Assembly (NCBI GenBank): GCA_017311185.1
Contig: JAESUZ010000128.1
Span: 1 to 64,000, forward strand
Length of the DNA: 64,000 nt
DNA from: Proteles cristata cristata
Lineage: Eukaryota > Chordata > Mammalia > Carnivora > Hyaenidae
Direction of reading: 5' to 3'
Positions within the stretch are counted from its first letter, which is position 1, and each line of letters starts with the position of its first letter. The position numbers were made by a program, and so were the translations under genes. Positions 34,923-46,451 of the stretch are shown one piece after another. The notes below the pieces were generated by a model. It was not told where the DNA came from. It worked only from the letters and a program-made list of their open reading frames with translations, and did not search any database.

Positions 34923-35150
34923 TTTCTTTTCTTTCCTTGTTTTTTTTTTTTTAATTTATTTCAAGGAGAGAGAGAGGCAGCATGAGCAGGGGAGGGTCAG
35001 AGAGGGAGGGAGTCACAGACTCTGAAACAGGCTCCAGGCTCTGAGCTGGCAGTCAGCACAGAGCCCGACGTGGGGCTTGAACCCACAAACCGCGATATCA
35101 TGACCTAAGCGAAAGTCGGACGCTTAACCGACTAAGCCACCCAGGCGCCC
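34923..35150 (-). mobile_element. Felid SINE in gag, perfect 18-bp target duplication
   Basis: CTCCTCCTGACCGTTTTC at 34905-34922 is repeated exactly at 35151-35168. The antisense SINE between them is close to the felid consensus (GCCACCCAGGCGCCC at its end). A perfect 18-bp duplication suggests a fairly young insertion. Confidence 0.96.
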
Positions 35151-35168
35151 CTCCTCCTGACCGTTTTC

Positions 35169-35660
35169 AATACAGAGGAGTGTTGCCGAATTCCCCACGT
35201 GGCCCTAAAATGATGAGAGGAGAATGCCCTGGCTGGGACTCTAGATCCTGGGTACAACCTAAAATGGGACCCAAATGACTCATGTATAGATGCAGGGTTT
35301 GCAAGGACTGAACAAGAACAAGAAACCCTTCTAAGTTGCATAGAGAAAGGGCGGGGGAGGAGGCATAAACATGAGTAAAACATGAGAAGTGCTCCAGTGA
35401 CCGGGAAAAGTCCAAGCCAGTTTTGTGAGAGGCTGTGGATGAATTTAGACTCTACAGCCGCCTTGAAACGCCCGCTAACCACGGATGGTTAATGCGGCTG
35501 TCGCGGGTCAGGCCCAGGGGGACATTCGGCGCCAGCTGCAAAAGCCGGAAGGTTTCACGGGCGTGAAGGTCACTCCCTTGCTGGAAGTAGCAGCCCAGGT
35601 GCTGGTCGGCCGGACAGGCGGCTCCGGGGGAAGGACGCCTACAGTTACGGAAGCAGGCAG
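35169..35660 (+). pseudogene. gag: gag capsid fragments (class I ERV)
   Basis: Just after the SINE, the plus strand resumes capsid-like sequence (F-Q-Y-R-G-V-L-P-N). Near 35485-35660 it gives A-V-A-G-Q-A-Q-G-D-I-R-R-Q-L-Q-K-P-E-G, the C-terminal end of the capsid domain leading to nucleocapsid. The middle of capsid is scrambled by stops and frameshifts. Confidence 0.6.
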
Positions 35661-35674
35661 ACGTTAGCGGCGCC

Positions 35675-35902
35675 TTGGGGGAGCCGTGGAAACGCTCCCA
35701 GAAAGGTGCCCTGCAGGGAGAGGGTCAAGGTCAGAAAGGGGAGGGGCAGGAGGACGGCCTCGCACCCAAAGTAGGACAGAATCGGCGTGCTTACTGCCGG
35801 CAGGAGGGCCACTGGAAGAGCGAGTGTCCCCAAGCAGAAAGAGACCGTGGTCCAGAGCCGGTACCAGCGGGCCCCACGGCCTCACGGGGCCCCCGAAGAT
35901 GA
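35675..35902 (+). pseudogene. gag: gag nucleocapsid fragment with damaged zinc knuckle (class I ERV)
   Basis: The frame is basic and glycine-rich, with A-Y-C-R-Q-E-G-H-W-K-S-E-C-P, the right half of a CCHC knuckle: a Cys, a His and a Cys at the usual spacing. The first Cys of the four, expected three residues earlier, reads R (R-R-A-Y-C). Gammaretroviral nucleocapsid has a single knuckle, so this copy could not bind zinc normally. The frame ends at a stop soon after A-S-R-G-P-R-R. Confidence 0.8.
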
Positions 35903-36099
35903 CTTTGCGGGGCTAGCCACCACTGAGGACTATGGGGAGGACTAGGACAGACCAGGCTCTATTTTGTTAGGCCCCCAGGAGCCCATGCTCCATCTGCCAA
36001 TGGGGGAGTTATTACACTTGTTTTGACCCACGCTTCTCTTCCAGTGAAGATGGATTAGAAGTCCAATCCTACCAAGAAAAGGGGGGCCTTGACCTGACA

Positions 36100-37244
36100 C
36101 AAATTACCATCCTAAACGACAGGTGTCAATGCTGTTTGATGCAAGTGCACTTATAGGTATTGGCCCATAGGCATCTGTCATATGAAAAATCTGGCACTTA
36201 CCATGAAGGGCCCAAGGACTCTTGATATACCATACTGAGACTTCGTTTGGGAGCGAGAATACTGACTCGATGACCAATGCACGTGTGAGGAAATGGTCTA
36301 CGTGCCCTTACACCTGAGTTTCTATGTCCCAGCTGGAGCTGTGTTTCACGGGCTACTTGGGAAAATGAAGGTGCGACAGTGCTCCTCAGAAGGGGGCTGC
36401 CGCGTCAGGTTGTCAGTCAAAGGTCTGTAACCCTGGTAATTTCACCATCGTTAACCCAGGAGACTACAAGTGGCTGTGGGGCACCCAGATTGGCGTCCGA
36501 ATCTATGGGCGGGGCAGAGACCCAGGGAGCACGTTACCCGTGAAGAGGGTCACTGCCACCATCCAACCATATCTCCCCAACTCTTTCACCCCTTCTACAA
36601 AGATGTAAGAAGTAATTCCCCTCCCATTTCAGTCCGAACAACCAACTTGTTTCTTCATGCTATGTATAAGGGGGAACGGTGTGGGGGAATCAATGACCAT
36701 GGGAGGCCAGAGAATTAGATCCCCACAAGACTTATAATGGAACAAAATCACCCAGTTCCATTACCAGGGTTTGGCCTCAAAACCTCAATCATTGGGAAGA
36801 ACTGCCTTCCCTAATGAGGAAAAAAGTTTACCAGCTCTGTTGGAAACTTAATATGACAGGGCTAAAGGTTTTATAATTCAGCTGCCTGAGAAACCCAATG
36901 CTGGGGCTCCCCGGGTCACCTACAGTGAGACCGTCACCCCTTGGCTAACTTCTCTTCTCTCCCAGAGGCCTGGGAGAACATTACTGCAGCCATGGAATGG
37001 CAGGCCTCGGGTGGATTATACTGGCTATGTGGGATAATAGCCTATACAGTACTCCCTTCAGGATGGTCAGGGTCATGTGTGCTGGGGACTCTCTGCTCAT
37101 TTTCTTCCTACTCCCACTTGCTAGAAGGGGGAACATCTGGGTGTTCAAATGTATGGAGATAGAGAGGCTCAAAGAAAGTGGCATGCCTTGCAAATTGGCA
37201 ATTGGAAAGATGGTGAGTGACCTCCTGAACGTATAATCCAACAT
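36100..37244 (+). pseudogene. env: env surface-subunit fragments (class I ERV)
   Basis: Several frames carry SU pieces: near 36280, C-T-C-E-E-M-V-Y-V-P-L; near 36430, C-N-P-G-N-F-T-I-V-N-P-G with a glycosylation site; and at 36941-37162, the C-terminal SU part with G-L-Y-W-L-C-G and W-S-G-S-C-V-L-G-T. A pyrimidine-rich CTTCTCTTCCAG at about 36036-36047 would be a plausible env splice acceptor. Stops and frameshifts occur between each piece, and the furin site is not clear. Confidence 0.7.
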
Positions 37245-37301
37245 TAGGGCCCTGCCACCTGGGCAGAGGAGAGGTCCTGTGTCCTATTTACTCCCATTTG
37301 C

Positions 37302-37783
37302 ATGCTAACCAGGATAATTAGACTACAAACAGTTGTAGACATGATAACCAATGAAACTGCCAGAGCTCTTCACTTACCAGCCAAGAAGCAAACCCAAATG
37401 TACAATGCCATGTATCATCTATCAAATCGCTTGGATTTAGATTGCCTGCTTGCTTCTGAGGGGGGTGTTTGTGGAAAATTTATCCTGAGCAACTGCCTCT
37501 TACAGATAGATGATGAGGGAAAAGTCATAGAGGAGATCACAGATCAAATGAGAAAGGTTGTTCATGTCCCACTCCAGACCTGGAATGGTTGGAACCCTGG
37601 GGAGTATCTGGAGGATGTTTTTCAACTCTCAGGGGATTCAAAACCCTCATGAGAATTATCCTTCTAATTTTGGTCTGGTGCTTGATCTTACTCTGCTTAG
37701 CGCCCCTGGTTGCACGATCTGTCTCCAGTCTCATTGAGGCCATGGTTGACAGAGAGACAGCCACTCATGCAATGATGTTATAA
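37302..37783 (+). pseudogene. env: env transmembrane-subunit fragments (class I ERV)
   Basis: Frame 37302-37652 holds the heptad region and then [11 protein letters not shown], part of the conserved immunosuppressive-like and disulfide-loop region; the second of the paired cysteines expected there reads Leu (S-N-C-L-L). A frameshift near 37640 separates this from the membrane anchor, which lies in frame 37589-37783 as a hydrophobic run (I-I-L-L-I-L-V-W-C-L-I-L-L-C-L) followed by a short tail ending near 37783. Confidence 0.8.
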
Positions 37784-37855
37784 AAATATACGCCTCCAAA
37801 CCAAGATAATGCTCCTTGACCTAAAATAGAGGGGTCTGAATATTAAAGTGGGGAA

Positions 37856-38168
37856 TGTGGTAGGGTCCCCTCTCTAAGGGGAGGGGAAAAGAGGGAGAGA
37901 AAATGTCAAGGGAACCTGGCCATGTGCCTATATGACAAGATCCCTCATGACCTTGTAAACTGACACCACTTAATCAGACTGCATATTTATTTTATTGCCA
38001 TAAATGGAAACCAAAGAAACGGAAACTGTATAAAACACTGTGCCACATGATGTTCAGTGCTCAGTTCTTTTGGTATATACCCAAGTGAGCAGTGCTGCCA
38101 TGAATAAAGTTGCTTCCTGGAAATTAAAAGGCCTCAATGACACAACTCTGTGCAAGAATCCTGTTACA
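37856..38168 (+). repeat. 3' LTR of the class I provirus
   Basis: It begins TGTGGTAGGG after the purine tract AAAGTGGGGAA and ends CTGTTACA, about 313 bp. Within it are a TATA-like GTATAAAAC near 38029-38037 and the polyadenylation hexamer AATAAA at 38103-38108. The right edge was chosen as the last CA before L1-like sequence and could be off by tens of bases. Confidence 0.75.
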
Positions 38169-38194
38169 TTACGTATTAATGAAAAGTTTAATAC

Positions 38195-38830
38195 TGCTAG
38201 CAGATATAACAGTTATAAAGATTTGCAAACCTAATGTATTCTGCTATCCAATGACACAAGATCAAAATATACAGAGCAAAAAGAAACAAAATGAATGGTT
38301 TTATAGTATTTGGTGAGTTCAACACACTGTTTCTAACAATGGATTGAAAAATCAGTCAGTAAGTACATAAGGAAATAGAGGGCTTAAGTAATACAACAAA
38401 CTGGGGCGCCTGGGTTGGTTAGTCGGTTAAGCATCCGACTTTTGCTTAGGTCATGATCTCGCAGTTCGTGGGTTCGAGCCCCGCCTCAGGCTCTGTGCTG
38501 ACTGCCAGCTCAGAGCCTGGAGCCTGTTACAGTCTGTGACTCCCTCTCTCTCTGACCCTCCCCTGCTCACGCTGTCTCTCTCTCTCTCCTAGAAAGGAAT
38601 AAAACATTTTAAAAAATACAACAAGCTACCTTGACCTAATAGACATTTTTAAACTTTCTACCCGACAACAATTTATATATTCTTCTCAAGTACACATAGA
38701 TATATGTCAGGACGTAACTTAAGTTTTGATAGATTTCAGAAAACTAAAAGTATCTTCTCCAATTACAGCAGGAAAAGGGAAAGTTAGATATTAGAATTCA
38801 CTAGAGCTTTGTTCTTTTTCAAAATTATTT
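38195..38830 (+). mobile_element. L1 ORF2 fragment, sense, split by a SINE
   Basis: The parts before 38402 and after 38614 read as L1 ORF2 (for example CTTGACCTAATAGACATTTTT and TTCTTCTCAAGTACACATAG). The SINE at 38402-38614 lies between, so the two parts belong to one L1. Many stops. Confidence 0.7.
38402..38614 (+). mobile_element. Felid SINE inserted in L1
   Basis: It begins GGGGCGCCTGGGTTGGTTAG and has the B box GGGTTCGAGCCCCGCC and a CT stretch. The short duplication AATACAACAA flanks it (about 38390-38399 and 38615-38624). Confidence 0.9.
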
Positions 38831-38934
38831 TGGCTCTTTGAGGTTCCTTCAGTTTCATATGAATTTTAAGATTATAATACACTTAGAAGTAAACACAGGG
38901 CGAATGCTCCTGTGTTTTGAATCTGGCAATATTT

Positions 38935-39156
38935 TCTTTGGGGGGTTTACAAGTGAGTAAGAGGCACAGGGCAGGGAGTAGAGGGAGAAAGAAGTGGGGC
39001 TCACCTGAAGCAGGGCTTGTGTTCACCTGAAGCCAGGCTCAACCTTACCTGAAGTGTGGCTTGAACTTATCTCATGTGGGACTGGAACTCAGGAACTGTG
39101 AGATTGTGACCTGAGCTGACATCAGCTGCTTAGGGACTGAGACACCCAGGTGCCCT
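38935..39156 (-). mobile_element. SINEC-type SINE, antisense, diverged
   Basis: The copy ends GAGACACCCAGGTGCCC, with AACTGTGAGATTGTGACCTGAG before it. It holds an internal near-repeat (CACCTGAAG...GGCTT three times, 39003-39063), which makes the central part unusual for the family. Confidence 0.75.
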
Positions 39157-39214
39157 GGCACTATTGCACATGAAATGAACATTTTAAAATAGAAACTTAG
39201 GCTTCCTGAAAAAT

Positions 39215-40370
39215 TTTCAAATTTTATGTATCCAAAGACAACACTAAACTGAGGAGTGATGGGGGTGGGCGAGAGAAGAAGGGGATGATATGCATGGAGG
39301 AGGGCACTTGTGTGCATGGGCACTGGCTGTTCTACGGTAACCAACTTGACAACAAACTATAAAAGATAAGTAAATAAATATATATATAAACAAATAAGAT
39401 AATACTAATAGAGTAGAAGGGAACTACATGAAATAAGAGGAAAAAAATACATCTAAAAAGCAATTAAGATCTAGAATACAGAGAAAACTCCCAAAACTCA
39501 ACCAAAAAGATAAACCACCAGATTACAAATTAGCCCCTAAATGTGAAATGATATTTTTGAAAACAAACATGCAGGTGGTCACCAGACACATGAAAGGATG
39601 CTCAACATTATTAATTACTAGGGAAATAAAAATCAAAACTACCATGAGTTACCAACTCATACGCATTAAAATGGCCACTGTCAAAGGAAAAGCCCTAAAT
39701 CCCACCAACCAAAACCATAGTTAGTTTTGGCAAGAATGGAGAGAAATTAGAGCATTTCTACATTGTAGGCTGAAATGTAAAGTGGTGCAGACACTTTGGA
39801 AAACAGTACAGAGTTTCCTCAAAAATAAAACATAGAATTATGCTATTATCTAATAATCCATTTCTTAGTTATATCACAAAAAATTGAAAACATGATCTCT
39901 AAGACATCTTTGTACACTGATGCCTATAGCAGTGTTACACATCATAGTTAAAATGTGGGAGTAACTCATGTCCTTTAATGAATGAATGAATAAGAAAACT
40001 AGGGTATACTAAAAGGTTGAATATTGTTCAGCCTTAAAAAAGAGGGATATTCAGTGTGATTGAGAATATTATGCTAAAGTCAATAAGCCAGTGACAACAA
40101 CACAGAGTATGCTTTTACTCATATGAAGTACTTACTGAAAATCATAGTCATGGAAAATAGAAGAGTGGTTTCTTAGGTGAGAGGGAAATGGAAGATATTA
40201 GTATACAGAGAGCTTCACTCATGCAACATGAAAGTTATAAAGATAGAAGGTGGTTGTGGTTTATAATGTTATGAATATATTTCATATCACTGAGGTTTAT
40301 AATTACAAGTGTTGAAAATGGCAAATTTTATGTTATGCATAGTTATCACAATTAGAAAAGTTGGAAAAAT
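39215..40370 (+). mobile_element. L1 3' parts, sense
   Basis: 39215-39400 is a carnivore L1 3' end (GGAGGAGGGCACTTGTGTGC, then GGTAACCAACTTGACAACAAACT). 39400-40370 is an older ORF2 C-terminus (GGATGCTCAACATTATTAAT, then AAAATGGCCACTGTCAAAGG and GTTCAGCCTTAAAAAAGAGG). They are probably two different insertions side by side; neither has an intact frame. Confidence 0.8.
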
Positions 40371-40883
40371 GTAAAAACAACAACAAAAAGAGTTAAGATT
40401 TTCCAGAAAAACAAAAATTAAAGACATTTTCAGTTGTGTACCTTCTCTTAGATGGAAACAAAGAGTAAAATAAGTACTTAAGCTTGTCGAAAAGGACACT
40501 AGACAGTTAATTGAAAGCCGTATAAAAATATAACATCAGTAAAATAACTCCATATGAAATATAAAGAATGTTACTGTATTTTTGGCTTATAATTCTTTAT
40601 TTCTTCAAATGATTTAAAAGGCGAATACAAAATATGTCTAATTTTATGGGCACAGAATATATAAAGATGTCATTTATGACAATATCAACATTAGGAGAAA
40701 GTGGATCTTTAAGCTACAAAGTTGTTTTTATTTTTATTTTTTTCTATTGAAATCTAAATTGATTTTAATTCAAATTTGATTATAAAGTTAAAATTTTAAT
40801 TTTAATGCTTAGGATAACCACTTAAACAAGCTTAAAATATTTGCAAAAATAAGCAAATGGGGAATCAAAATCATAAACCACAG

Positions 40884-41082
40884 GGCAAAGGAGTCATTCA
40901 GTTGGTTCAGCCTCTAATTCTTGCTTTCAGCTCAGGTCATAATCTCATCGTTCATGAATTCCAGTCCCAAGTCAGGCTCTGTGCTTACTGCTCATTGACT
41001 TTCTCTCTCTCCCTTCTTCTCTGCTGTTCCCCTATGGTCTTTCTCTCTCTCTCTCTGAGTAAATAAGTAACATTAAAAAAAA
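40884..41082 (+). mobile_element. SINEC-type SINE, plus, old
   Basis: Diverged head (GGAGTCATTCAGTTGGTTCAG), TTCAGCTCAGGTCATAATC, then TCAGGCTCTGTGCTTACTG, CT stretch and A-run tail. Confidence 0.78.
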
Positions 41083-43278
41083 TCACAAAGCAAAACCCCG
41101 TTTATAATCCCGTTTATAAAAGACTAAGTTTAAACTCAAAGAGCATTAGACCAAAAAAGGAAAATAAATTTCATTCAAATAGTATCCAAATAGAACGTGA
41201 GGACTGTTATATTTGTATGACAATAGGATATAAAATTCAGAAGAGAAATAAAGAAAATCTACAGGAAAAATCAACAAAACCAAAAGTTGATTCTTTGAAA
41301 CAAATTAACAATATTGTAACTTTATGTGTTAACCTAGAAACTAATCAAAATTATTTATTAACCTTTAATTTTATCAACAAAATGAGTTTATTCAGGGATA
41401 GCAGAGAATTCAGGACATGCAAGTGATGACAAAATGATAGGCAAGTACAACAAACCAAAGGAAAGGGACATTATTTTATGGAGAAGAGGGAGGAAGGTGG
41501 GAGGGGTACGTTGGAACAAAAGTTCACTGGATAAAACCGAGAGTTTAGGGTGCCGACAGTATCAATAGCTGGCTAAACTGTAAGGTTGGTCCATTTCTTG
41601 CAAGAAATTCAATATACATTTTGTCAGGGTCTCTAATGGATGATTCTCTCCTCCTTGAGGATTCTCCTGGTGGGATCCTTCCTGTACATGACGATAAGTG
41701 TTATCACTGATAACACCCCTGTTTCTGGACTCCCTATTCCATTTGACTGAGGTTTCTCTTTACACATTTTCAACAGTAATCGAGAAACAAATACGAATTA
41801 AAAATAAGGGGCTATTCCTCCTGTGGAACATAAGGAAAGAGACTTCTCCGTTTTCTCTTTTCTTACTTACTTGAGAAAACTTATTATCATGAGCTCTGTG
41901 TCCTCTTTTTGAAATGTATATATACCTTTTGAAAACTAGACAGAAGTTTCATCAACTTCATAACCAATAATGCTTTTGTCAAGGACGTAGGAACCATTTC
42001 TTTGAAATGTGAATGTCAAAAGAGATAGCACCCCCGTCTCCTTGTTCCTGAGGGAGGGTAAGATCCTAATTTGGGGAGGGTTTTCCTCCAAGTTGCACAA
42101 GATAAGAGGTTTGCTTTGTTACAAAGGCAAGAGGTTTGTTCTTATTCCAGATAAAGCCTAGCTGACCCAGATGGTTGTCCCAAATATCATATTTCAATGA
42201 ATTAAGTGTGACAAAGAGTGCTGTCAAGTAATCTCATTTGAGGACTAGTTGTTGTCTTGAAAATATGTATGTGATAGGTTATTTCAGCTTGGCTACATGA
42301 AAGGATAAGATTTCCTCTGTCTTTAAAATATCTTTCCTTCTATCTTTATCCTACCTCAGTGGATTTCCCATGATGAGCATCATATTCTGGTTTAATAACG
42401 GTTCAATAATAAAGTGAATTTCTTTCTTGCCTACTTTTGTGGTGTTAACCTTAATGATAAAACTGTCTGTTATCTTATCATCCAAATCATGCTTTTTCAG
42501 GAATTGAAGAGGATTGCAATTCAGGACAAGTAAGCTGTGGCAATACCACAGACAACTGTGGAACACAGACTAGAGCAAGTCTCATTTGTAGGGCAAAGGG
42601 GCTTTGGAAAGGCTGCTATGAACAGAAAATCCACTCGACTACATTGAGAGTTCAAAGTACACTGCCTTTTCACTGGCTGGGTTGTGGCTCTCTCATTGGC
42701 TGAGCTATTACTGTGGGACGAGAAAAAGCTTTTTTGTCTCCCCCTAGGATAATAAAATCATAGCTAAAATACTACTGACCTGGAAGGTCCCTGTCGGGTA
42801 CCTATTGCAATTGATGATTAATGGCAGCGCATTGGAGCTCCCTTTCTGGCTTCATAAATTCATATTACTGAGATTTTCCTTTATTTTCTCAGTAGAGAGT
42901 ATATCTGGGTTGGGACATGATCTTGTCTTAAATTGTACTTCCTCAACACTCTACTGAAAGGAAAAAGAGAAGACTCAAAATACTTAAATTCAGCAACAAA
43001 AGTTGGGATATTACTAGTTACCTTCATAAATTAAGCAAGATTATTTTTATTTCAATTTTAAAATAAAAAGATTCTGAAAGAATACATGAACAATGGTATA
43101 CCCACAAATTACATACCCTAGATCAAATACACTTCTTGATAATACAGACTACCCATGGCCTCATAAAGAAACATCACTTGATGTGATGTGAACGTGAATC
43201 AGTAATGAAAAACTTCCTCAAAAGTAAAGACCTGGACCACTTGGTTACTTGGGAATCTAACTTTACCAAACTGATGAA
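41083..43278. other. L1 trace and unassigned sequence
   Basis: A short sense L1 ORF2 trace is seen near 41230-41340 (ACAAAACCAAAAGTTGATTCTTTG). The rest (41480-43278) shows no SINE, no exon and no clear repeat that I can name. It could include an LTR-type element near 41560-42960, but I see no terminal repeat. Confidence 0.35.
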
Positions 43279-43505
43279 ATTTTTTTTAAGTTTTTTTAAG
43301 TTTTTTTTTTTTGTTTATTTCTAGAGAGAGAGACAGCGTGAGCAGGGTAGGGTCAGAGAGAGAGGGAGTCACAGACTGAAACAGGCTCCAGGCTCTGAGC
43401 TGGCAGTCAGCACAGAGCCCGACGCAGGGCTCGAACCCACGAACCTCGAGATCATGACCTAAGCGAAATTCGGATGCTTAACCGACTAAGACACCCAGGT
43501 GCCCC
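43279..43505 (-). mobile_element. Felid SINE, antisense, 14-bp target duplication
   Basis: ACCAAACTGATGAA is found at 43265-43278 and 43506-43519. The element ends GACACCCAGGTGCCCC, and its tail side holds long T-runs (TTTTTTTTAAG twice). Confidence 0.93.
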
Positions 43506-43519
43506 ACCAAACTGATGAA

Positions 43520-44340
43520 TTTTACCAGTCATTGAAATAAGTGAAAGAGGAATTATGACATTACCCACTTCAGGAAGTGAGCATTTTCTGGATCCTAAAA
43601 CCAGAAAACACATTACAAAAAGAAAACTAAAGAGTAATGCCTATTATCAGGGTGGACGCAGATATTCTCAGCAAAACAGTAGCAACACATTAAATGATTA
43701 TGTTACGACAATCAAGTGTAATTTATCATGAGATAATTGGTGCATAGCCATTTCAGGCAATTGGTTAAGTCCCTATTTGTTGTGAGATTCATGGTCTATG
43801 TTTTCCTGCCTTTAATCTTCCTTTCTTCTTTCCTATTTTATCTAGCATTTAGTACCTCTCAGATATTGTGCTGTTGGTCAAGGTGAGAAATAGCCATGGC
43901 GTCTGTCCTAATGAGGTTTTTAATGAGACAAAGACAAATATTGAAAAAGTTTCTTTAATGCACTGCATAGTGATTATATCAACTGTATTACACAGTTGAC
44001 ATTACTAAGAGTCTGGATCTTAAATGTTACCACCACCTGTAACAGTTCTACTTAGTGACAGGTGTTAGGTAATGTGCGATTCATATTGCAATACACCAAT
44101 ATGTCAAGTTAAAGCCTTTACACAATGTTAAATTTAAACCTACACGACCTGTAGTATAATTATATGTCAAATTTAAAAAGAGAGAAGGAAGAAGGATGTT
44201 GCACAAAGTGTGCCTTGCCTTTCCCAAGTCCTCCATAGTAGGTGAGCGTGAGAGTACGAACTGTTCAAATGAGAGTTAACGTGTCCTCCCCGCGTTAAGC
44301 CCTGAGATAAGAACGTCAGAAAGCCGCTCACTCTGGGTTG
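43520..44340. other. Unassigned sequence upstream of the eIF1A promoter
   Basis: AT-rich sequence with no recognised exon or repeat; it becomes GC-richer from about 44200 toward the promoter. Confidence 0.4.
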
Positions 44341-44758
44341 AGCTTGCCTTAAACCATCCTTAGATAAAAGCCAGGGTCCGACGCACCCCCGGCTTACTCA
44401 TTCTTTGACTTGTCTTTTCAGCTCAGGGTCCCTGCCTCCAGAGGGTTCAAATTCCTTGCTTAGAGCTCTCCCCGTGAGCCCCTCTCCTAAGAACTCGGAA
44501 GACTACGCCTGCGCAGTAAAACCAGATTGTGGGGGAGGTGTGGGCCTAGCGGAGGCGGGAAGAACGACGTCGGTGGCACCGACGCCTTTTGCTGTCTGCG
44601 CAGCCGCACTGTTCGGGCACCGCTGCGTCGCCCGGCCTAAATTACTGTCAGTCACTCTCAGGCTGCCTTGACTCGGTCTCCCAAGGCCCTCGGAGTAGCT
44701 GCTGCCTCATGGCTCCGCTGAGAAGGTGGGAACAACGTAGACCCGGCAGCCAACTGCC
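44341..44758 (+). promoter_or_regulatory. EIF1AY: CpG-rich promoter and 5' UTR of the eIF1A gene
   Basis: GC- and CpG-rich sequence without an obvious TATA box just upstream of the start codon. It contains two TGCGCA cores (44510-44515 and 44597-44602) resembling NRF-1 half sites, a GC box (GGAGGCGGGA, 44551-44560) and a CRE-like GACGTC (44566-44571). This is the layout of a broadly active housekeeping promoter. The 5' UTR probably begins within 44580-44660; the exact start cannot be seen. An upstream ATG at 44709 opens a short frame. That it still looks intact contrasts with the damaged coding exons downstream. Confidence 0.65.
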
Positions 44759-44774
44759 ATGCCCAAGAATAAAG
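44759..44774 (+). CDS. EIF1AY: eIF1A exon 1 coding part
   Basis: ATGCCCAAGAATAAAG, then a GTAATC donor. It encodes M-P-K-N-K plus the first base of Gly, identical to the conserved basic N-terminus of eIF1A. The start is fixed by the family sequence and by the GCC before the ATG. Confidence 0.92.
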
Positions 44775-46451
44775 GTAATCCGCGGATAGTCACACCAACG
44801 TTCTCCCTGACTTCGGCCCGGATAGGAGGCCAGGCCGCAGCGACCTTTCTTCCCTACCATTTGACCTGGCTCAGGAGGGTAGCTGGGCCCTTACTCCCGT
44901 CTACAGTTAGGTCACTTAGTCCTAGAGCGGACACCATTTGTACAGGGCCTCTGGCGAGAGAATAGGAGCTTTTCCGAAGGCTTCCACTGAGAGTGACCGC
45001 GGAATCTGAGGGCTATTTGGGGAGACCTGTGACGTTGTTTCCTAAGCTGGCTTTTTTGTTCTTGCGGCACTGTACGAGAGAAGTTCTTGATTTTAAAGGG
45101 TGATCCTGTCTTTGCGACTACCGTATGTTCTTTATGGCTCTCTTTGGGGACAGTTCAGTACTTTTGAACGTTCTACCTCTGTTTTCTAAACATTAGGTGA
45201 AACCTGTATTACCTGGGTTCATATAGTGGGTTACTATTCCTCAGCCCTTAACTGTTTTATGCTCTTTTCCAGAAGGCAGTTTCACATTATCAAAGTTAAG
45301 TGTAGTTTGAATTGCCAAAGTGGGAGGCCCCACCTACGTAAACCAGAATATCTGAGGTAGAGAACGCCTTTCCTTTGCAAGGAAGGTAATGTTGATGCGA
45401 TCTAAGAATGCATAAGATAGTGAATCCAGACGGATCAAGACTTTGCTGAAACTCACCCACCTTTTGCCACAACACAGAACAGTTTGAGACCACCCCACTA
45501 GGTAAGGTGCACTGAAGAAGATTAATATATGGTCAGGTGCACATTTTAAATTCTATTTCGGTTGTGAGTTTTTGCTTCCCACTGTTCCCAAGGGTCTGTA
45601 ATCAATAACACCGCCCTTCTCCCACCTATTGGAAATGACTGCCCATGTGCTTTAAGTTCTGGAAGGGGTATAAAGTAGTATGAGGAATGTCTTCACTATT
45701 TCATAGGAAGCCTCAAAGAAGGAAAGTTAATACCGTATTCAAATACGTTGAACTTGGCTCAAGGCAAAAACTGAAAAACATAGTTAGCTGCAATTTAAAA
45801 TGTTTACCATAGTATGGTTGTGCAAATGAATTACATAATACTAGTTATTTGCTTATGAGGTATAAATTACTGTAGCTCAACAGAAGGTTAAGGAAATGCA
45901 TCTACTTATTCTGTAGAAATCTTAGCATAATCTCCAACATAGTTTAATAACTGAAATGTTAGAAGTCCTCAAGCTAAGGAACTAACGATACTGTATCACT
46001 AAAATGTTCATCCAAGTCTATGGCTATCCACTGTCCACTAGGATTAAATAGATTATACAAGTGAGTGTATGGGGTCCTATTTTTATTAGGAATGCATAGA
46101 CGGTAAAATGTTAATACTTCTGTCCAGGATTGGAATTTTTTGCTATGTATTTTTATCTCAGAAAAATACAAAAACATGTCAGAGAAGGGTGTCAGTTTAT
46201 TATGTGTTATTTTGGTAAAGGACTAAATGGGAACCTTTGGTAATGTAAAAGCGTAACTGATTGGGTAAGCAAATTATATCAATTTTTATAGATCTTGAGA
46301 GTCTGTTAATGTTGTAGTAGTATTTAAATGAAAATATTTTTCTATAAGCGATTTTATAAAGTTTATAAGCCGTATGTTAGCTTGTTTCAGTGGAGTACAA
46401 AATATAAAGGTTATTACACTTAATAGTTCATTCACTTTTTAAATCAATTAG
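44775..46451 (+). other. eIF1A intron 1
   Basis: It begins GTAATCCGCGG and ends TTAG. No SINE or L1 was recognised in it, and no second gene. The first 250 bases are GC-rich like the promoter. Confidence 0.8.

Larger units (their letters stand above)
34000..38168 (+). mobile_element. Gammaretrovirus-like (class I) endogenous provirus, gag and env only
   Basis: Plus-strand element in the order: leader, gag (34085-35902), env (about 36120-37783), purine tract (37845-37855) and 3' LTR (37856-38168). No protease, reverse transcriptase or integrase sequence was found between gag and env: the gap after the nucleocapsid is only about 200 bp. No copy of the LTR lies before gag, so the 5' LTR is absent or was lost. 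The left edge is a guess; 33413-33999 holds nothing I can assign. All genes are broken by stops and frameshifts, and a SINE is inserted in gag. It is not able to make virus. Confidence 0.85.
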
